Shown: positions 25,150 through 37,191 of the stretch, piece by piece | Numbering within the stretch: the first letter of the stretch is position 1 | Layout: every line of letters starts with the position of its first letter | NCBI GenBank assembly: GCA_910589415.1 | Contig: OU342636.1 | Location: forward strand, 43,477,735 to 43,541,734 | Reading direction: 5' to 3' | Origin: Malachius bipustulatus | Taxonomy: Eukaryota > Arthropoda > Insecta > Coleoptera > Melyridae | DNA length: 64,000 nt | Program-made: the position numbers and the translations under genes | Notes under the pieces: model-generated | The model's input: the letters and a program-made list of their open reading frames with translations, nothing else | What the model was told of the DNA's origin: nothing | Database searches by the model: none

Positions 25150-26045
25150 ATGGACATGTCTAGTGTGACGAACTCCGGATTCTTGGGAACTTCACAGTTA
25201 CAGTCACGTCGGTGTTACCACGGGCGCCAGCTTTTTTTCTGGAGGTGTGCTCCCCCGGGGAATCCTTCTCGCTAATTTTATTCCCAATTACCTACCTGAG
25301 GTCACATGAATCGATACATTTATCGTATCTGGGTCCCTAGGGTAGCTCAGTGAAGAAGAGAGGAAAGCCAGAGGTCGGTTGGAGTTATCGCCGGTGCGAT
25401 GGTGTTCGGGAGAGCGGTCTTTAGGCGCCTCCTCGAAGAAATACCGGCCTCCCCTTAGAAGAGCTAAGTTGTAAGCGAGTTGATGCGGGATCGGTGCTGG
25501 TGTTGGTGGCGGCAGGCTGCTGTGCTGTACCTACTTACATGTATTCCTGCCGGCGGCCTGTGCATGTGCAGCCGGCGTGCCGAGCGGTTGGATCGTCGGA
25601 CACACGGTACTGGTCCTGGTGCGGACGGTAGGCACAGATGAACGAGGCTTTATATTCATGCGATGGTGCGGGAATCTCGGAGTACCTACGGGATGTTTAT
25701 TAAATAAATTGCACTTATGAGCGGTGTGAAATAATGGGGATGATGATAAACTGGTTCATTTACAATTATTAATAGGAATGCTTTATTTCTATAAAATAAT
25801 ATCAATTCTAATATCAAAATAAATGGTAATGAAATTCAATAAAAGGAACTCAAAATATAAAATTTACTAAACCAAATAAACTAAGCGGGGGTGACTCAAT
25901 GTTCTGAGGGGCCGGAGTGAAAAATCAAAACTTTACCAGGGATAAACGGATATGTGAGAGTGAGTGAGATCAACGTGGCTGGTTCGGCAAAATACGAATT
26001 GATTTCACGGAAAAAAAAAGCCTCTAATCGGGATACGGTTACCTA
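25150..26045. other. GC-richer unassigned block, left part
   Basis: Clearly higher in GC than its surroundings at 25150-25690, with no long frame. On the minus strand it holds TGGCGCCC (25222-25229), the 8 bases complementary to the 3' end of tRNA-Lys used as primer site by many LTR elements, but flanking support is weak. The block seems to resume at 26990-27560 after a foldback insertion. Confidence 0.35.
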
Positions 26046-26050
26046 ACTAT

Positions 26051-26986
26051 ACAGGGTGTCCCATTTTAATGTCCCACCCCGGATTATTTTTGTCAGTGAT
26101 CTTGAATCAAAAATTGTTTGGTACAAAAGTTGTACAACTTGAAGGGAGACATTCGATGGCACTAATACTTTTGACCTTGGGTGCAAGGTTCAAGGTCATT
26201 CAAGGTCAACTTTGTTTTTTAAAATGGAACTTCCTATTTTTGACATCGGCAATCGATTGCGCGTGAAAAATATGAGACTTTTGTCTTAAAGTTTTTTTCT
26301 GAAAACGCAAATTTTGCCTTCAAAATTGAAAATTTTAAAATTTTTGAATTTTCAACTCGAGAATAGTGAGGTTTAGAAGAGAACCACAAGTTAGATTTTT
26401 CATCAAGAATTGTTTAATTATTCCTTTGGTACAAGCAGCTCAAAATTAACAATTTTTCATCAAGAAAAGTTTAATTATTCCTTTGGTACAAGCAGCTCAA
26501 ATTTTGAAATTTTCAATTTTAACGTTTGGAAAAAATGCAATAATGCAAATTTCGTTGCATCGATAAGTGCATCGAAAAATTTCAAGAAAATTCGTGACGG
26601 TTTCTTGCGCAAATCCAAGCACTTTTGTTTCTTACAGATTTTCTTAGAAAGCTACCATTCTCGAGTTAAAAATTCATAAAGCTTAAAAATTTTTAAATTT
26701 GGCAGCTGCATAAGTCGATAAAATTTGCGTTTTGAGAAAAAAAGTTTCGGACAAAAGTCTCATATTTTTTCACGCGCAATCGATTTCCGATGTCAAAAAT
26801 AGAAAGTTCTATTTAAAAAAACAAAGTTGACCTTGAATGACCTTGAACCTTCTACCCAAGGTCAAAAGTATTAATGCCATCGAATGTCCCCCTCCAAGTT
26901 GTACAACTTTTGTACCAAACAATTTTTGATTCAAGGTCACTGACAAAAATAATCCGGGGTGGGACATTAAAATGGGACACCTGTAT
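26051..26986. mobile_element. Foldback element with CAGGGTGTCC termini
   Basis: The left end ACAGGGTGTCCCATTTTAAT and the right end are reverse complements, and the arms extend about 350-400 bases (for example TTGTACAACTTGAAGG near 26132). TA lies outside both ends. The loop contains a tandem duplication of about 58 bases (26397-26454 and 26455-26510). Non-coding. Confidence 0.88.
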
Positions 26987-26989
26987 ATA

Positions 26990-28390
26990 CGGACTATATG
27001 GTTCGGGGGTGTGGTGAGAGATCTAGAAGAGTTGGTTATTATGGAAATATTCTAGGCACGGGGTTAATCGCCGGTCTCAGCTTCCCAGTCATAGGGAAAA
27101 CCGCTTTTACTGCCTATCTTACGTCTAGAAGTACTAGCGGACCTTTTTATGACCTTCGAGGGTGGCGATGGGCGTCGGGAGTGATCGGAGAGCGGGTATA
27201 AACAGGACAAGGATATCTGCGGTAACTACGTGAATTAAATCGGGCACCTACCTCGGTATCGGTTGTCTGGCTCGGAACAAACTCGAAATCACTCGGAAAC
27301 TATGGATTGCTTTAACAGGACTCTATTCTATTTCTACGGTTCACGACAGCTAGCTTCTTGAAAAGTCGTCGGAGAAAGAGAATGAGCGTTCAAATCTGCT
27401 CGAATTTATACTCTCCCTATCTTATTTTTCGGTGGCTATCGCGAAGAAAAAATGGTAATCGGTGTTTTTACGTTGCCTCTGGGTTGATTACTGTCGTGAA
27501 CTGACTCCAAAATGCACCGAATCAGGTACCACTAAAATTTGCGAATGCATTAAAAATCTCAAAACTTCATGAATTATTATAACAACCGGGCTTATCTACA
27601 CAATTTAATGCGTCTTTGATTTTACTGAATCGATCGGAAATAATTATTATTGGATTTTTATAAAATTGAACCTATTTCTATTTATTAATTGTTGTAAAAT
27701 GAAGGCGAATTACACGACTTCATTACACTAGATAAAATATTTTAGTAAGATTTAGTGCATGGGCAGAGGAAAATTTTCTAATCAGTTATTTTCATACAAA
27801 TGTCGAATCGTCATACAAATGGGTCATGTATCATGTAGTACCTGCCGTGGAACTAAAATGTATAGTTCAGGGCGGAAAGTATAAGAATTTTTTCTAGAAC
27901 TGAAAATTACCAACTGTTTCAACATTGTTCACACCCAAAGACAATCGAATCAGTTACTCAGTTACACAATAACTATAAGATAACATCCAGATCCAGATCC
28001 ACAGAATATAAGATATAAATATAAATACACCCTTTTTATAAATCAAAAAGCCTCCTGGCAACTACTATGGTTACTCCCAGTTTCACAATGAATGAAACAA
28101 CCTTCGATAACAGTACTATTATGTTAATCAAGTACGCTCACGATTTTTCCCCAAGATACCTGACCACATCCAGATATTAAACAATGATTGGTAATTGGCA
28201 ATATGGCTGACGGTAGCGCAAATTAGCGACGTGCATGTGGCTCACGTCGAGCGCCTCTGGCGGCCAACGCGGCCAGAATGCATTATCTAGTAGACTGGGA
28301 GAACTTATTACGCTAATAAACAATACGGAAACCTCAGCAGGCAACAGAGTGGGTGGGCTCACTGCCACACCCCGAGCACTAGTATTATAA
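26990..28390. other. GC-richer unassigned block, right part, then unassigned sequence
   Basis: 26990-27560 shares the base composition of 25150-25690. A minus-strand TATAAATT at 27403-27410 could be a promoter, as expected for an LTR, but no paired LTR or polyprotein is present. 27560-28390 shows nothing recognisable. Confidence 0.35.
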
Positions 28391-29690
28391 TACTACACTG
28401 CACCAAAGACTGCACCAACAAAAGGCACAAAGGGTATGACAAATTCGGAGTATAATTATTATGTTGTGAGAAAAATGTTTACATGAATATTAAGTATAAG
28501 ACTATTAAGAATGGTACGGAAGCGTATTAGGGGCACGGTGTCTTATTTTTCAAGTGGAAAATGCAAGATAGTAACGATAATTGACTTGAAGATAGGAGAT
28601 TGTACGAGCGAAAAGGGGTATGCCCAAGGGATGGAGATAAAAGGTGATACGGAAAAGTTGACTTGACTTCTTTAATGATAGAATATTTTACAATTTTATT
28701 GAATGCGTTCCAAAAACGAACAAATCATGGGAATCAGCTTTACCACCATCTTTCATTCCTGCATCAAGTTAATTTGGTGTAAGAAAATTGAGCATAGCGA
28801 TTAATTTATTTTGAAAATTGGGCAGTTTAATAGAGATATTACAATTACGATGGGACGTATTCCACTGCATTTTCTCTTAAGAGCCTCCAAGAAAATATAT
28901 TGGATATTTTTTTGAGGATTGATTCGTGAGTCTCTTGTGTTGTTTGCAATGAAATCTTTGACAATTTGGTATCTCAAGGTATCTAAACCGCAGCCAATGT
29001 AAAGAGATCATTTTATTAGGAGCAAGGAAATTTCAAATTTTGAAACCCAATTTCAAACAATTGAAAAACGAAGGCTACTTAATGAAAAAAAAAAAAAGAA
29101 CAGATCGATAGGCAAATAAAAGAGATATCTTATACTGAGGCTTCAGTTTTTTTTTTTTTTTAATTTCAAAATAAAATTAAACATTATTTTTGTTGGTATT
29201 GTCTTAGTTATTGTATATTTCTAAATATTTGTTTCTCATCAATTAAATATTTTATTATTTTATAATTTAATTATAATTCTGAAAACCCTATGGGCACCTC
29301 TGGATTATAGATTGCGTCTTCAGGGGCTTCACCTCAGATATCGTATGTGCATACGTGAACTATACATACACCCATCAACAGTCTGGAGCAAATAACATAA
29401 AACAACTCACGATATTCGTAACGCTCTCGAAGATTATAATATCTTTGCAATGCCGACAAGAGTAGGCGATGCGCGATGTTGCACAGTCAGATGTTAGATA
29501 CATCGAATTTGTCAAGAGCAAGGACAACAGGCTCAAGTTAATTGAACATCATCACTCAGTTCTTACGCGCATTAAACAATTGGATGAAAAGTTATGAAAA
29601 AGAAGTTATGAGAGTGATTATTTTATTGACAATAACTTTTGTGAAAATTTTCTAGTTCAGTTTGGTTTTATTTTGTTACCTACCATTTTT
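28390..29690. other. Intergenic stretch without recognised feature
   Basis: Contains an A-rich run near 29085-29098 and a T-run near 29147-29162. No protein motif is seen. Confidence 0.4.
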
Positions 29691-31440
29691 AGCACAATCA
29701 TTATATTTTTTTTAGAATGGGTAAAAAAGTTCTGGACCTTTGCTAATCCTAACAGACGATCTGAATGTATTCCCAAGAATATGAGATTTAGAGATGCTGC
29801 TGTTGAAAATCCTTCTGATATTGTTGATGCCTTTGCACAGTTCTTTCTAGGTAACTATTCTTCACTTCCTGACCATCCATCCGTTGATAGCCTGACAGCT
29901 CCGTCTTCTGAATTGTTCTCCCAACCAATTGCTGTAAGTAAGGTCACTGAGTCCGAGGGGATCGACGTCTTAAAGAACTTCAGAGATTGTCTTACAGCCG
30001 GTCCCGACGGCATACCCTCGCTCCTACTAAAGGACTGTGCTCAAGTGTTGGTCTCTCCACTTGTGCGGATCTTTAATTTGTGAATCACGACTTCTCGTTT
30101 TCCAAAAGTTTGGAAGGTCGGTCGATGTCGTCCTGTATTCAAGGGAGGTCCTCGTGACGTAGTTGGGAACTACCGAGAAATAGTTATTCTTAATAATTTT
30201 TCTAAGGCTCTAGAGATAGTTCTTCATAGAGAAATGTTTCACCAGGTAAGAAATCTTATTTCCAATGCCCAGCATGGTTTTATGCGGGGTAGGTCCACCA
30301 CCACGAATTTGTTCTGTATAACGCAGCATACAGAGCAAGCACTTGACAAACGTTTGACAGGCTGCATCACAGGTTGTTGCTCAAAAAACTTGAACGATAT
30401 GGATTTTCTGACACCCTTTTGGAGCTACTAAGGTCCTATCTGGACGACAGGTCTCAATACGTTGTAGTGAATGGCTTTCAATCCCGGAAATATCGCGCAA
30501 TATCAGGCGTGCCTCAGGGTTCGGTTCTTGGGCCTCTACTTTTTAATCTTTTTATAAATGATATCGGCGAGGTCATCAGTACGGAGCATCTTTTATATGC
30601 GGACGACCTGAAGCTCTTTAGCAACATTCGAGATGATTCTGACTGCACCAGACTCCAAAATAATCTAAATCTAGTCCGGTCCTGGTGTGTCAAAAACCAC
30701 TTAACTCTGAAAACATCGAAATGCTATGTAATGTCTTTCACTTTTAAAGCTGCACCAATGCTTTTCGAGTATAAAATTGATTGTCCACCGCCGGTAAAGA
30801 GACCAGATACAGTCCGCGACATAGGTGTCACGTTCGATCATTCCTTGTCCTTTGTCCCTCATATGGAGAGTCTGCGGAGTGAATGTCTTCGATTGATGGG
30901 TTTTGTGCTTAGAAATTCTCGAGATTTCACAAATATCGCTATCATCAAAACACTGTACTTCGCGTTTATACGATCAAGGTTCGATTATGCTTCTTTAATT
31001 TGGGCTCCTGGCTACGCGGTACATGTTAACTATACAGAAATGAAATGATTCAGAAGAGATTCCTGAGGTACCTTAATTTCAAACTTACCGGTGCCTATCC
31101 GCCAATTGGATATCCTAACGCATTATACAATATCAATTTGGTTAATTTCACTTCATTTTATGCAGCCGTTTTGTACAACATGCTTCGTATGTTTTGAATT
31201 AATAAACCAATTTTTGAATTAGGTTTTTATGAAGATATTCTGTGAAAAATGGTCGATTACATATTTGGATATAATAGAAGACAGAATACGCACGCACCTT
31301 TTGAGTATCCGCTTCATCTAGATATGAAACAATAACACTTTGTGTGCTGGCTTTTGTACCAATTAACAAAACAATTTAGGGCATTTAACAGCCTGAGTAC
31401 GCGCATGTGTGTGTGTAATGATTCAGAGCTTTGTTATAGA
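29690..31440 (+). pseudogene. Dead Jockey/CR1-type LINE reverse transcriptase
   Basis: The frames give, in order: a FLEWVKKFWTF linker; a GPDGIPSLLLK block; GRCRPVFKGG; a QHGFMRGRSTTTNL block; GVPQGSVLGPLLFNLFIND (RT motif B region); and the catalytic LLYADDLKLF (YADD, motif C, near 30597). Near the 3' end, a frame just past 31040 encodes a QKRFLRYL block typical of the C-terminus. A TGA at 30081 interrupts the frame. At about 30360 a short deletion with frame change removes motif A, which holds the first catalytic Asp (the YTDFSKAFD-type segment). The element therefore cannot be active. Its endonuclease is missing. Confidence 0.93.
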
Positions 31441-31638
31441 AATTATGCAACTATTCTGTGAAAAAACTGCATTCTTCTAAAGAACGATAGAAAATATACG
31501 TCATGTCCACTACACAGGTATCACCTTTTGCTAACAGTCTAGATGAGCAAATACCTACATGACTACTTATTAACAGCTGTACATGAACATGAAGACATGG
31601 CACGTCGTTGGGTGTCGTACAAGTGGGAACCAGACTCA

Positions 31639-31788
31639 TGCCCGTATTCACAAACGATAATTTCCTAAATAATTACGTAATCAATTATACCCATCTCATT
31701 CTATTGCCAAAAAAACTGCATATCTCCATCTCACTCATTTAATTAATTACGTAATTATTTAGGAAATTATCGTTTGTGAATACGGGCA
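31639..31788. mobile_element. 150-bp PIF/Harbinger-like MITE, copy 1
   Basis: Terminal inverted repeats TGCCCGTATTCACAAACGAT and its complement, extending about 45 bases with few mismatches. TCA lies on both sides (31636-31638, 31789-31791), a 3-bp duplication of the PIF/Harbinger type. It lies in a host repeat in which GTCG(T/G)CGGGTGTC and GTACAAGTG(A/G)GAACC occur as direct repeats on both sides. The same arrangement recurs around copy 2 at 48441-48595. Confidence 0.82.
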
Positions 31789-32049
31789 TCAGGGTGAAAT
31801 CCCCCCGCAATTTTGTCGTGTTGTCGCGTTGTCGCTGTCGTCGGGTGTCGTACAAGTGAGAACCGGCCTTTATCTTGCAACACCGGTGGAGGGCGAGTAC
31901 AAGATGGCTGATTTAATTTTCTTTCTTCATATTTCATTAATTTATTACTTTTTTGAACTACATATTATTATAAGTACTTTTTTTTAGTAACTAAGGTTTT
32001 TTTTTAGTACCCTTATTCTTTTTTAATCATGCGAAGTGGTTGAATTACT

Positions 32050-32690
32050 TATCCCAAGACAAAGCACTCTCGAGGACTCACGCTGATTTATTGACCGGCT
32101 GGTTCTGAGCTCCTCTGATTTGCCTTTAGGAAGTTCGCCCCTTTTCTATGGGTGCCTTATCACACCAGCAGCATGAGGACCATCAAGACCGGTCACAGCA
32201 TCAAGATCAGACCAGCTAGCGTTAGCACCAGCACCGATACCAGCAGGATCCACAGGAAGCGCCGTGCCATGGCACTGAGACCCACGGCTAGCACTACCAC
32301 CGGCAACATTATTCATGGCGAATCCTCGAGGAATCTAGTTGAACCCTTTTGGGAGACAGGCAACATCACCACCTGTTTTGTCAAGCTAAGTAGTTCAACA
32401 TTTCACTGATATAGGTACTTAGCCTTGTTTTCCATTTTTCAATTCATTGCCTTTTAAATTATTGTTATTTCACCTCCATAGCTCTGATGCCTCACTGTGT
32501 CAATAATTTTCAAGTTCTGCATATATTTTGAATGAATTTTGGAAAACCACTTTTTCGTGATCTGGGATTCAGTGTCAGTGGATATTTGATGAGTTTGGGT
32601 GACTTTTGTAAAGTGGTGTCGTCCTCAATAGTTTATATTTTTAATTAAAAATGCTCTAAAAGATAATTAAAAATTATTATTCAAAAATGA
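32050..32690 (+). mobile_element. 5' region of a LINE
   Basis: 32530-32640 matches, in opposite orientation, the leader upstream of the endonuclease fragment at 1638-2413 (GGAAAACCACTTTTTCGTGA and TTTGATGAGTTTGGGTGA). The preceding 32150-32400 is an AGCACC-rich stretch, with one frame reading Gln/His-rich, possibly a decayed ORF1. The copy ends where the endonuclease would start. Confidence 0.6.
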
Positions 32691-33078
32691 TAACGACTGA
32701 AACATGAATAATTCAGTGTGATTTTAATAAAACCTTGCACTCAAAAGGTTCTCTTATCAATAATAAGTACCTACTTACTTTTTCTGGTAACACAATCAAT
32801 ATTTCTGTTTTTTCATATATACTGTATACCAACTTTATTCGGACCTAAGAAAATGAATTTTGACAGTGGAAGTCAGCCAGGCTAGCCCTTTGTAACTTTC
32901 TTTTGACCGATTTGATCTTTTAAAGTTTCCATAAGTCAAGTGTATTTAGGTATGGGAGTCAAATTTCCATAAATTTTTTTATTCAAAATGTCATAAATAA
33001 TTATCATACACGAAAATGCCAGAAATATTGACCAACGAAAGTGAAATTTGTTTGGAAAATACCCTTGTTGCTTAAATA

Positions 33079-34295
33079 AGGGCAGTCCGATAAGTACTTA
33101 GCCTCACCGCCCGATGGCGCCACTATCGCAAGAGAAATTTACTATCGTGTAGTACATTCTCGTAGACGGCTACTGTCAAAATTTCAGCCGAATCGGACCC
33201 GTAGTTTTGTTTTCACCGCGTGTGGAAGGGGCGTGTGCACCGATTTTTCCGCGGAAATGGAAAAAGAGCAATATCGGTCGTTGATTCGATTCTGGTTTTG
33301 GAAGGGAAATCGCAGCGAAATCAAAGAACGCTTGGATGCTGTGTACGGTGTCTCTTCTCCTTCGATGGCAACCGTCAAAAATTGGTTTAACGAATTTCAG
33401 CGTGGTCGCATGTCGGTTTTTGATGAGCCACGCCCAGGTGCCCCTACGGAGGATAACTTGAAAAAAAATCATGACCGTCGATTGAAGGTACGCGAGATAG
33501 CTGAGACAGTAGGCATCTCAAAAGACCGCGTGGGTCATGTCCTGCATGAAATTTTGGGCATGAGAAAGCTGTCGGCGCGATGGATGCCGCGTTTGCTCAC
33601 TCCGGACGACAAGCGCAATCGTGTGACCACTGCAGACCACTGTTTGACGCTCTTTAAACGCAATCCGAAGGAGTTTCTGCGTCGTTTCGTGACCGTCGAC
33701 GAAAAATGGATTCATTGGTACACGCCAGAGACCAAGGAACAGTCGAAACAGTGAACTTCACCCGGCGAACGTGCTCCGAAGAAGGCGAAGATTGTCCTAT
33801 CGGCCGGAAAGATGATGGCCACCGTTTTCTGGAATTCACAAGGTGTGATCTACAATATGGACTACCCGGAGAAGGGAAAAACGATCACAGGGCTGTACTA
33901 CGCCAAATTATTGGGCCGATTCGACGACAAATTGCAGAAAAAACGGCCCCATTTGGCGAAGAAAAACGTGCCTTCCACCATGACAACGCACCGGCTCACA
34001 CCTCCGTCCTCGCCACGGCCAAATTGGTCGAATTGGGCTAGGAACTGCTGCCCCATACTCCGTATTCCCCAGATTTGGCCCCGTGCGACTTCTTTTTATT
34101 TCCAAACTTGAAAAAGCCACTTGGCGGGCAGAAATTTGAGTCGAATGGGGAGGTCATCGCCGCCACGGAGGCCTACTTTGCAGACCTCGAGAAAACGTAT
34201 TCGTGCTAAAAGGAGACTACGTTGTGAACTAAATCGTCACTTTTACAAAATTTTCGTTTTTCTTTTGTAGGCTAAGTACTTATCGGGCCGCCCTC
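33079..34295 (+). mobile_element. Full-length mariner (DD34D) with inactivated transposase
   Basis: Inverted terminal repeats of about 26 bases, AGGGCAGTCCGATAAGTACT... at the left and its near-complement at the right, have TA outside. The transposase starts at 33257 (MEKEQYRSLIRFWFWKGN). It keeps a helix-turn-helix region and the three acidic blocks: VDEKW (first Asp), HHDNAPAH (second) and YSPDLAPCDFF (third), the mariner signature. TGG to TGA at about 33752 ends the first frame at residue 166. A frameshift follows, and a further TAG lies after KLVELG near 34038, so it is not active. Its closest relative in the window is the copy at 42381. Confidence 0.93.
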
Positions 34296-34309
34296 TATAG
34301 CTATGATAC

Positions 34310-34745
34310 GGTAAATTATCTGCCTGCAGCAACAATTTCACAGCTTGCGGGGTAAGTAGGTATCCATGACATAATTATTAGTGTATGGAAATTATTTGAT
34401 TAAGTATAAATGAATACGTCCAATTCAAGATATCGCATGAAGAAAAAAAAATAACACTTTAGATAAGCATGGATACTTACCCAGGTAAAGTTGACTGGTA
34501 TAAATAATATTTGGATCTTATTACGGGAACGTTTATGTGTATTCATTTATAATCTAATGGTAGGTACTACAGTATTAGAAGCAAGTGCCGTGTCCAAACA
34601 AATCCTACAGACGAGAAAGGATACACTAGAAATAGATGTGACAGGAAATGACTCAAATTTTAAACATTATTGGGAGTGATCAAGGGAGACTTACCTTACA
34701 GAAAAAAATATAATGATTATTTAGAGATATAAATTAGTTTTAAAA
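34310..34745. other. Intergenic stretch without recognised feature
   Basis: Lies between the mariner and the piggyBac-like element. No motif is seen. Confidence 0.45.
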
Positions 34746-35544
34746 TTTTAACACATTCCCTGCCAAGCTAAAATCATAAAAATGTCCCTACAGGCCATGA
34801 CTGGCAGGTTATCAATCATGAAAAATCATTTTGAAATGTGTTTACTTTTTTTGAATCTGATTATCCACTTCTAAGTTATTTTCAAAAATGCCTAGCGGAC
34901 ACCGGTGTCCTCTACGGCGCTCAGAAATATTTTACGCCTTCAGGAGTCGTATACGCCACAGCGGACACAAAATATTTCTCTACCACGCCAGAGCGGTCAC
35001 GGCTCAGCGGACACGCTTGTTCTGGCGGACACTGCATATTGTAAAGGATGTTATCAAAAGAAAATAAAAATGAAATAACTAAAAACAAAGTCAGAAAAGT
35101 GACCACGTATTGCATGGATTGTCCAATGCAACCTAGGTTTTGCCTGGATTGTTTTAAATCTTACCATAAGATTGTGTAGGCTTACATAATGTATTAAGTT
35201 TGAATTAATTGATTATTTTATTTATTTATTTTTTCTTATAAAATAAAGTTTTTTTTCGTTGTCAATCATAATAATGCTATGAAAAAAGTACCTGAACTAC
35301 CCATCTAAGGAACTATTTGAAAATTTGAATAAGTGATGTGGGCAGTAAACTATATTATCATTCATAAAAGAGTGAATTGCAGGTCAATGAGTATAAAGCA
35401 CATAAAGTGCAATTACTAGCCTGTTAGATGGGGTCGAAGAATTCCTGTATCGCCCTAACAGTTGTCATGATGGCAGTGCCCGAAACTCCAACTAGAGAGT
35501 TTGCTTCCGCATCCAACAGCAGAGCCTTCCAGAGTACCAGAACA

Positions 35545-35588
35545 AGCACAGACACGTGTTTCGTTCTACTGGAACTCATCAGTGTGCT
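35545..35588 (-). ncRNA. Hammerhead ribozyme (left arm)
   Basis: Reverse-complement twin of the right-arm motif with the same stems and core. Because both arms carry one, transcripts from either strand contain one active-sense ribozyme and one antisense copy. Confidence 0.92.
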
Positions 35589-35744
35589 GCATCTGGAGTA
35601 TCCGGAGGATGCCGTCGGATGAATGGAAGTTGGCCCCTCTTAAGGCAATTTCTTAGGTTGGCTTAACTTCTAGTTGGCCCCTGTTAGGCTTAAGAGGGGC
35701 CAACTTCCATTCATCCGACAGCATCCTCCGGATACTCCAGATGC

Positions 35745-35788
35745 AGCACACTGATGAGTTCCAGTAGAACGAAACACGTGTCTGTGCT
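35745..35788 (+). ncRNA. Hammerhead ribozyme (right arm)
   Basis: Stem I is AGCACA at 35745-35750 pairing with TGTGCT at 35783-35788. Core box 1 is the canonical CTGATGA. Stem II is GTTC/GAAC with loop CAGTA. Core box 2 is GAAA. It is followed by the self-complementary CACGTG that would form a minimal stem III, and cleavage site GTC ends at 35782. All conserved core positions are present. Very short, palindromic stem III is known from hammerheads of Penelope-like elements and animal satellites, which can act as dimers. Confidence 0.93.
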
Positions 35789-36309
35789 TGTTCTAGTACT
35801 CTGGAAGGCTCTGCTGTTGGATGCGGAAGCAAACTCTCTAGTTGGAGTTTCGGGCACTGCCATCATGACAACTGTTAGGTCGATAGAGGAATTCTCCTAC
35901 CCCATCTAACAGGCTAGTAATTGCACTTTATGTGCTTTATACTCATTGACCTGCAATTCACTCTTTTATGAATTAATCGTTGAGTATACTTGCCTTCTAT
36001 TTTCTTCTAGATTATCATTATTACGTGTCCGCCACGGCGGGTAGATTCCAGTGTTAGTTATCACCTGAGCTCAGCGCCAAAGCGGACATCTATAGCGGAC
36101 ACACGTATAAAATCTAATGGGAGGGGGGAATTCAGAAACCATGGGTGGCGAGAGATGCGGACACGTTCTCCAATACTTGTAATTTTAGCATTTGCTGTTA
36201 TGTTATAATATCAAAAAGCATCGGGCGGACACCGGTGTCCTCTCTGGCGTAGTACGGCCTTATAACAGCGGACACCGGTGTCCGCCATGGCAGCGAATGT
36301 GTTAAAGAA

Positions 36310-37185
36310 CGTTTGGCAATATTGCTTTAAACTGAGAATTATATTATCACAAACACTCATAACCTGAATATTAATATTTGTCAGAGTGCTGTCAAATTTG
36401 TGATACGGGTTCTCATAATCATTCTCATTTAGCCAACTTGATCCGAATAGAGTTGGAATATACTATAATCAAAATACGCCGTAAAATATATTATTTGCAT
36501 CCGCTAATGAACGACTCATAAAGAGCTTTATGTTAAAAATAATGAATGTACCTACGTACAGGCAGGTACTAGGTAGATTTATCAGATTTATTGTAAGTGA
36601 CACCTCCACTGCAACCTAAGGTCTATTGTGGCTCATATGTAGCTACTACGGTAGATTCTAAACTTACAGAACAACTAAAGGATGATAAAGTATGAATATT
36701 ACAGGAAATTAATGTGATCCTGTAGAATAATAGGATTTGATCAGATCAATAAAACAAGGTAAGAATTTTATGCTCATATTTCTTTTTTATTTGATTTCTT
36801 TTACTATTATTATACCAATTATCGTACCAAAGTGGACACTTACTGGCATGCTTTGGAAATCTGGAAATCTTTCTCAGATCAAATTCAAATGTTAATTACT
36901 TATTATTAATTATTTTTTTATTAATATTTTATTATTAACTTATTGTTACTTATTACTTATAAATATTTACAATAGCTATTAAATTCCCCTCAATACGAGT
37001 TAAGTGAATCATTATGAGTCAATAATGAGTCAATGCTAGTTCTTAAGAAGAGTTTTTAATGGTAAATGGGTCTAAATTGCAGAAAAATTCCAACTTATGT
37101 TGTACTAGCTACAACGTAAACCACTTACTAACCAATAAACTTACTTAAGTAGGTAAAAAATCTTTGATAATTTTTCGTAATTCCA
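36310..37185. other. Region upstream of the transporter gene
   Basis: 36599-36645 (TGACACCTCCACTGCAACC and GGTCTATTGTGGCTCATAT) matches the LINE 3' UTR at 54598-54645, so it is a LINE relic. The rest presumably includes 5' intron or promoter sequence of the transporter, ending at the TTCCAG acceptor at 37181-37186. No upstream exon was identified. Confidence 0.5.
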
Positions 37186-37191
37186 GCTGAA

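Larger units (their letters stand above)
35363..36010. mobile_element. Palindromic hammerhead-ribozyme element with 9-bp target duplication
   Basis: Arms 35363-35650 and about 35690-35972 are near-perfect inverted repeats, followed by about 38 unpaired bases at the right end. ATTATCATT occurs immediately outside at 35354-35362 and 36011-36019, an apparent target-site duplication. Each arm contains a complete hammerhead motif facing outward from the centre. It is nested inside the piggyBac-like element and so is younger. There is no coding capacity. The layout (inverted dimer plus short 3' extension) recurs at 46410-47272. Confidence 0.88.
34752..36301. mobile_element. Non-autonomous piggyBac-like element
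   Basis: TTAA flanks both ends (34748-34751 and 36302-36305), the exact target duplication of piggyBac transposons. The termini CACATTCCCTGCCA and TGGCAGCGAATGTG are inverted repeats. Subterminal regions at both ends carry several copies of the palindrome GGACACCGGTGTCC and shorter GCGGACAC pieces (for example 34897, 36231 and 36278), plausible transposase-binding repeats. No transposase is encoded. A ribozyme-bearing palindrome is nested at 35363-36010. Confidence 0.85.

Noticed and set aside
32152..32409. 85-codon Ser/Thr-rich frame as a host gene
   Set aside because: It lies in the 5' region of a LINE whose leader recurs near 2414-2530. Low complexity and no motif.
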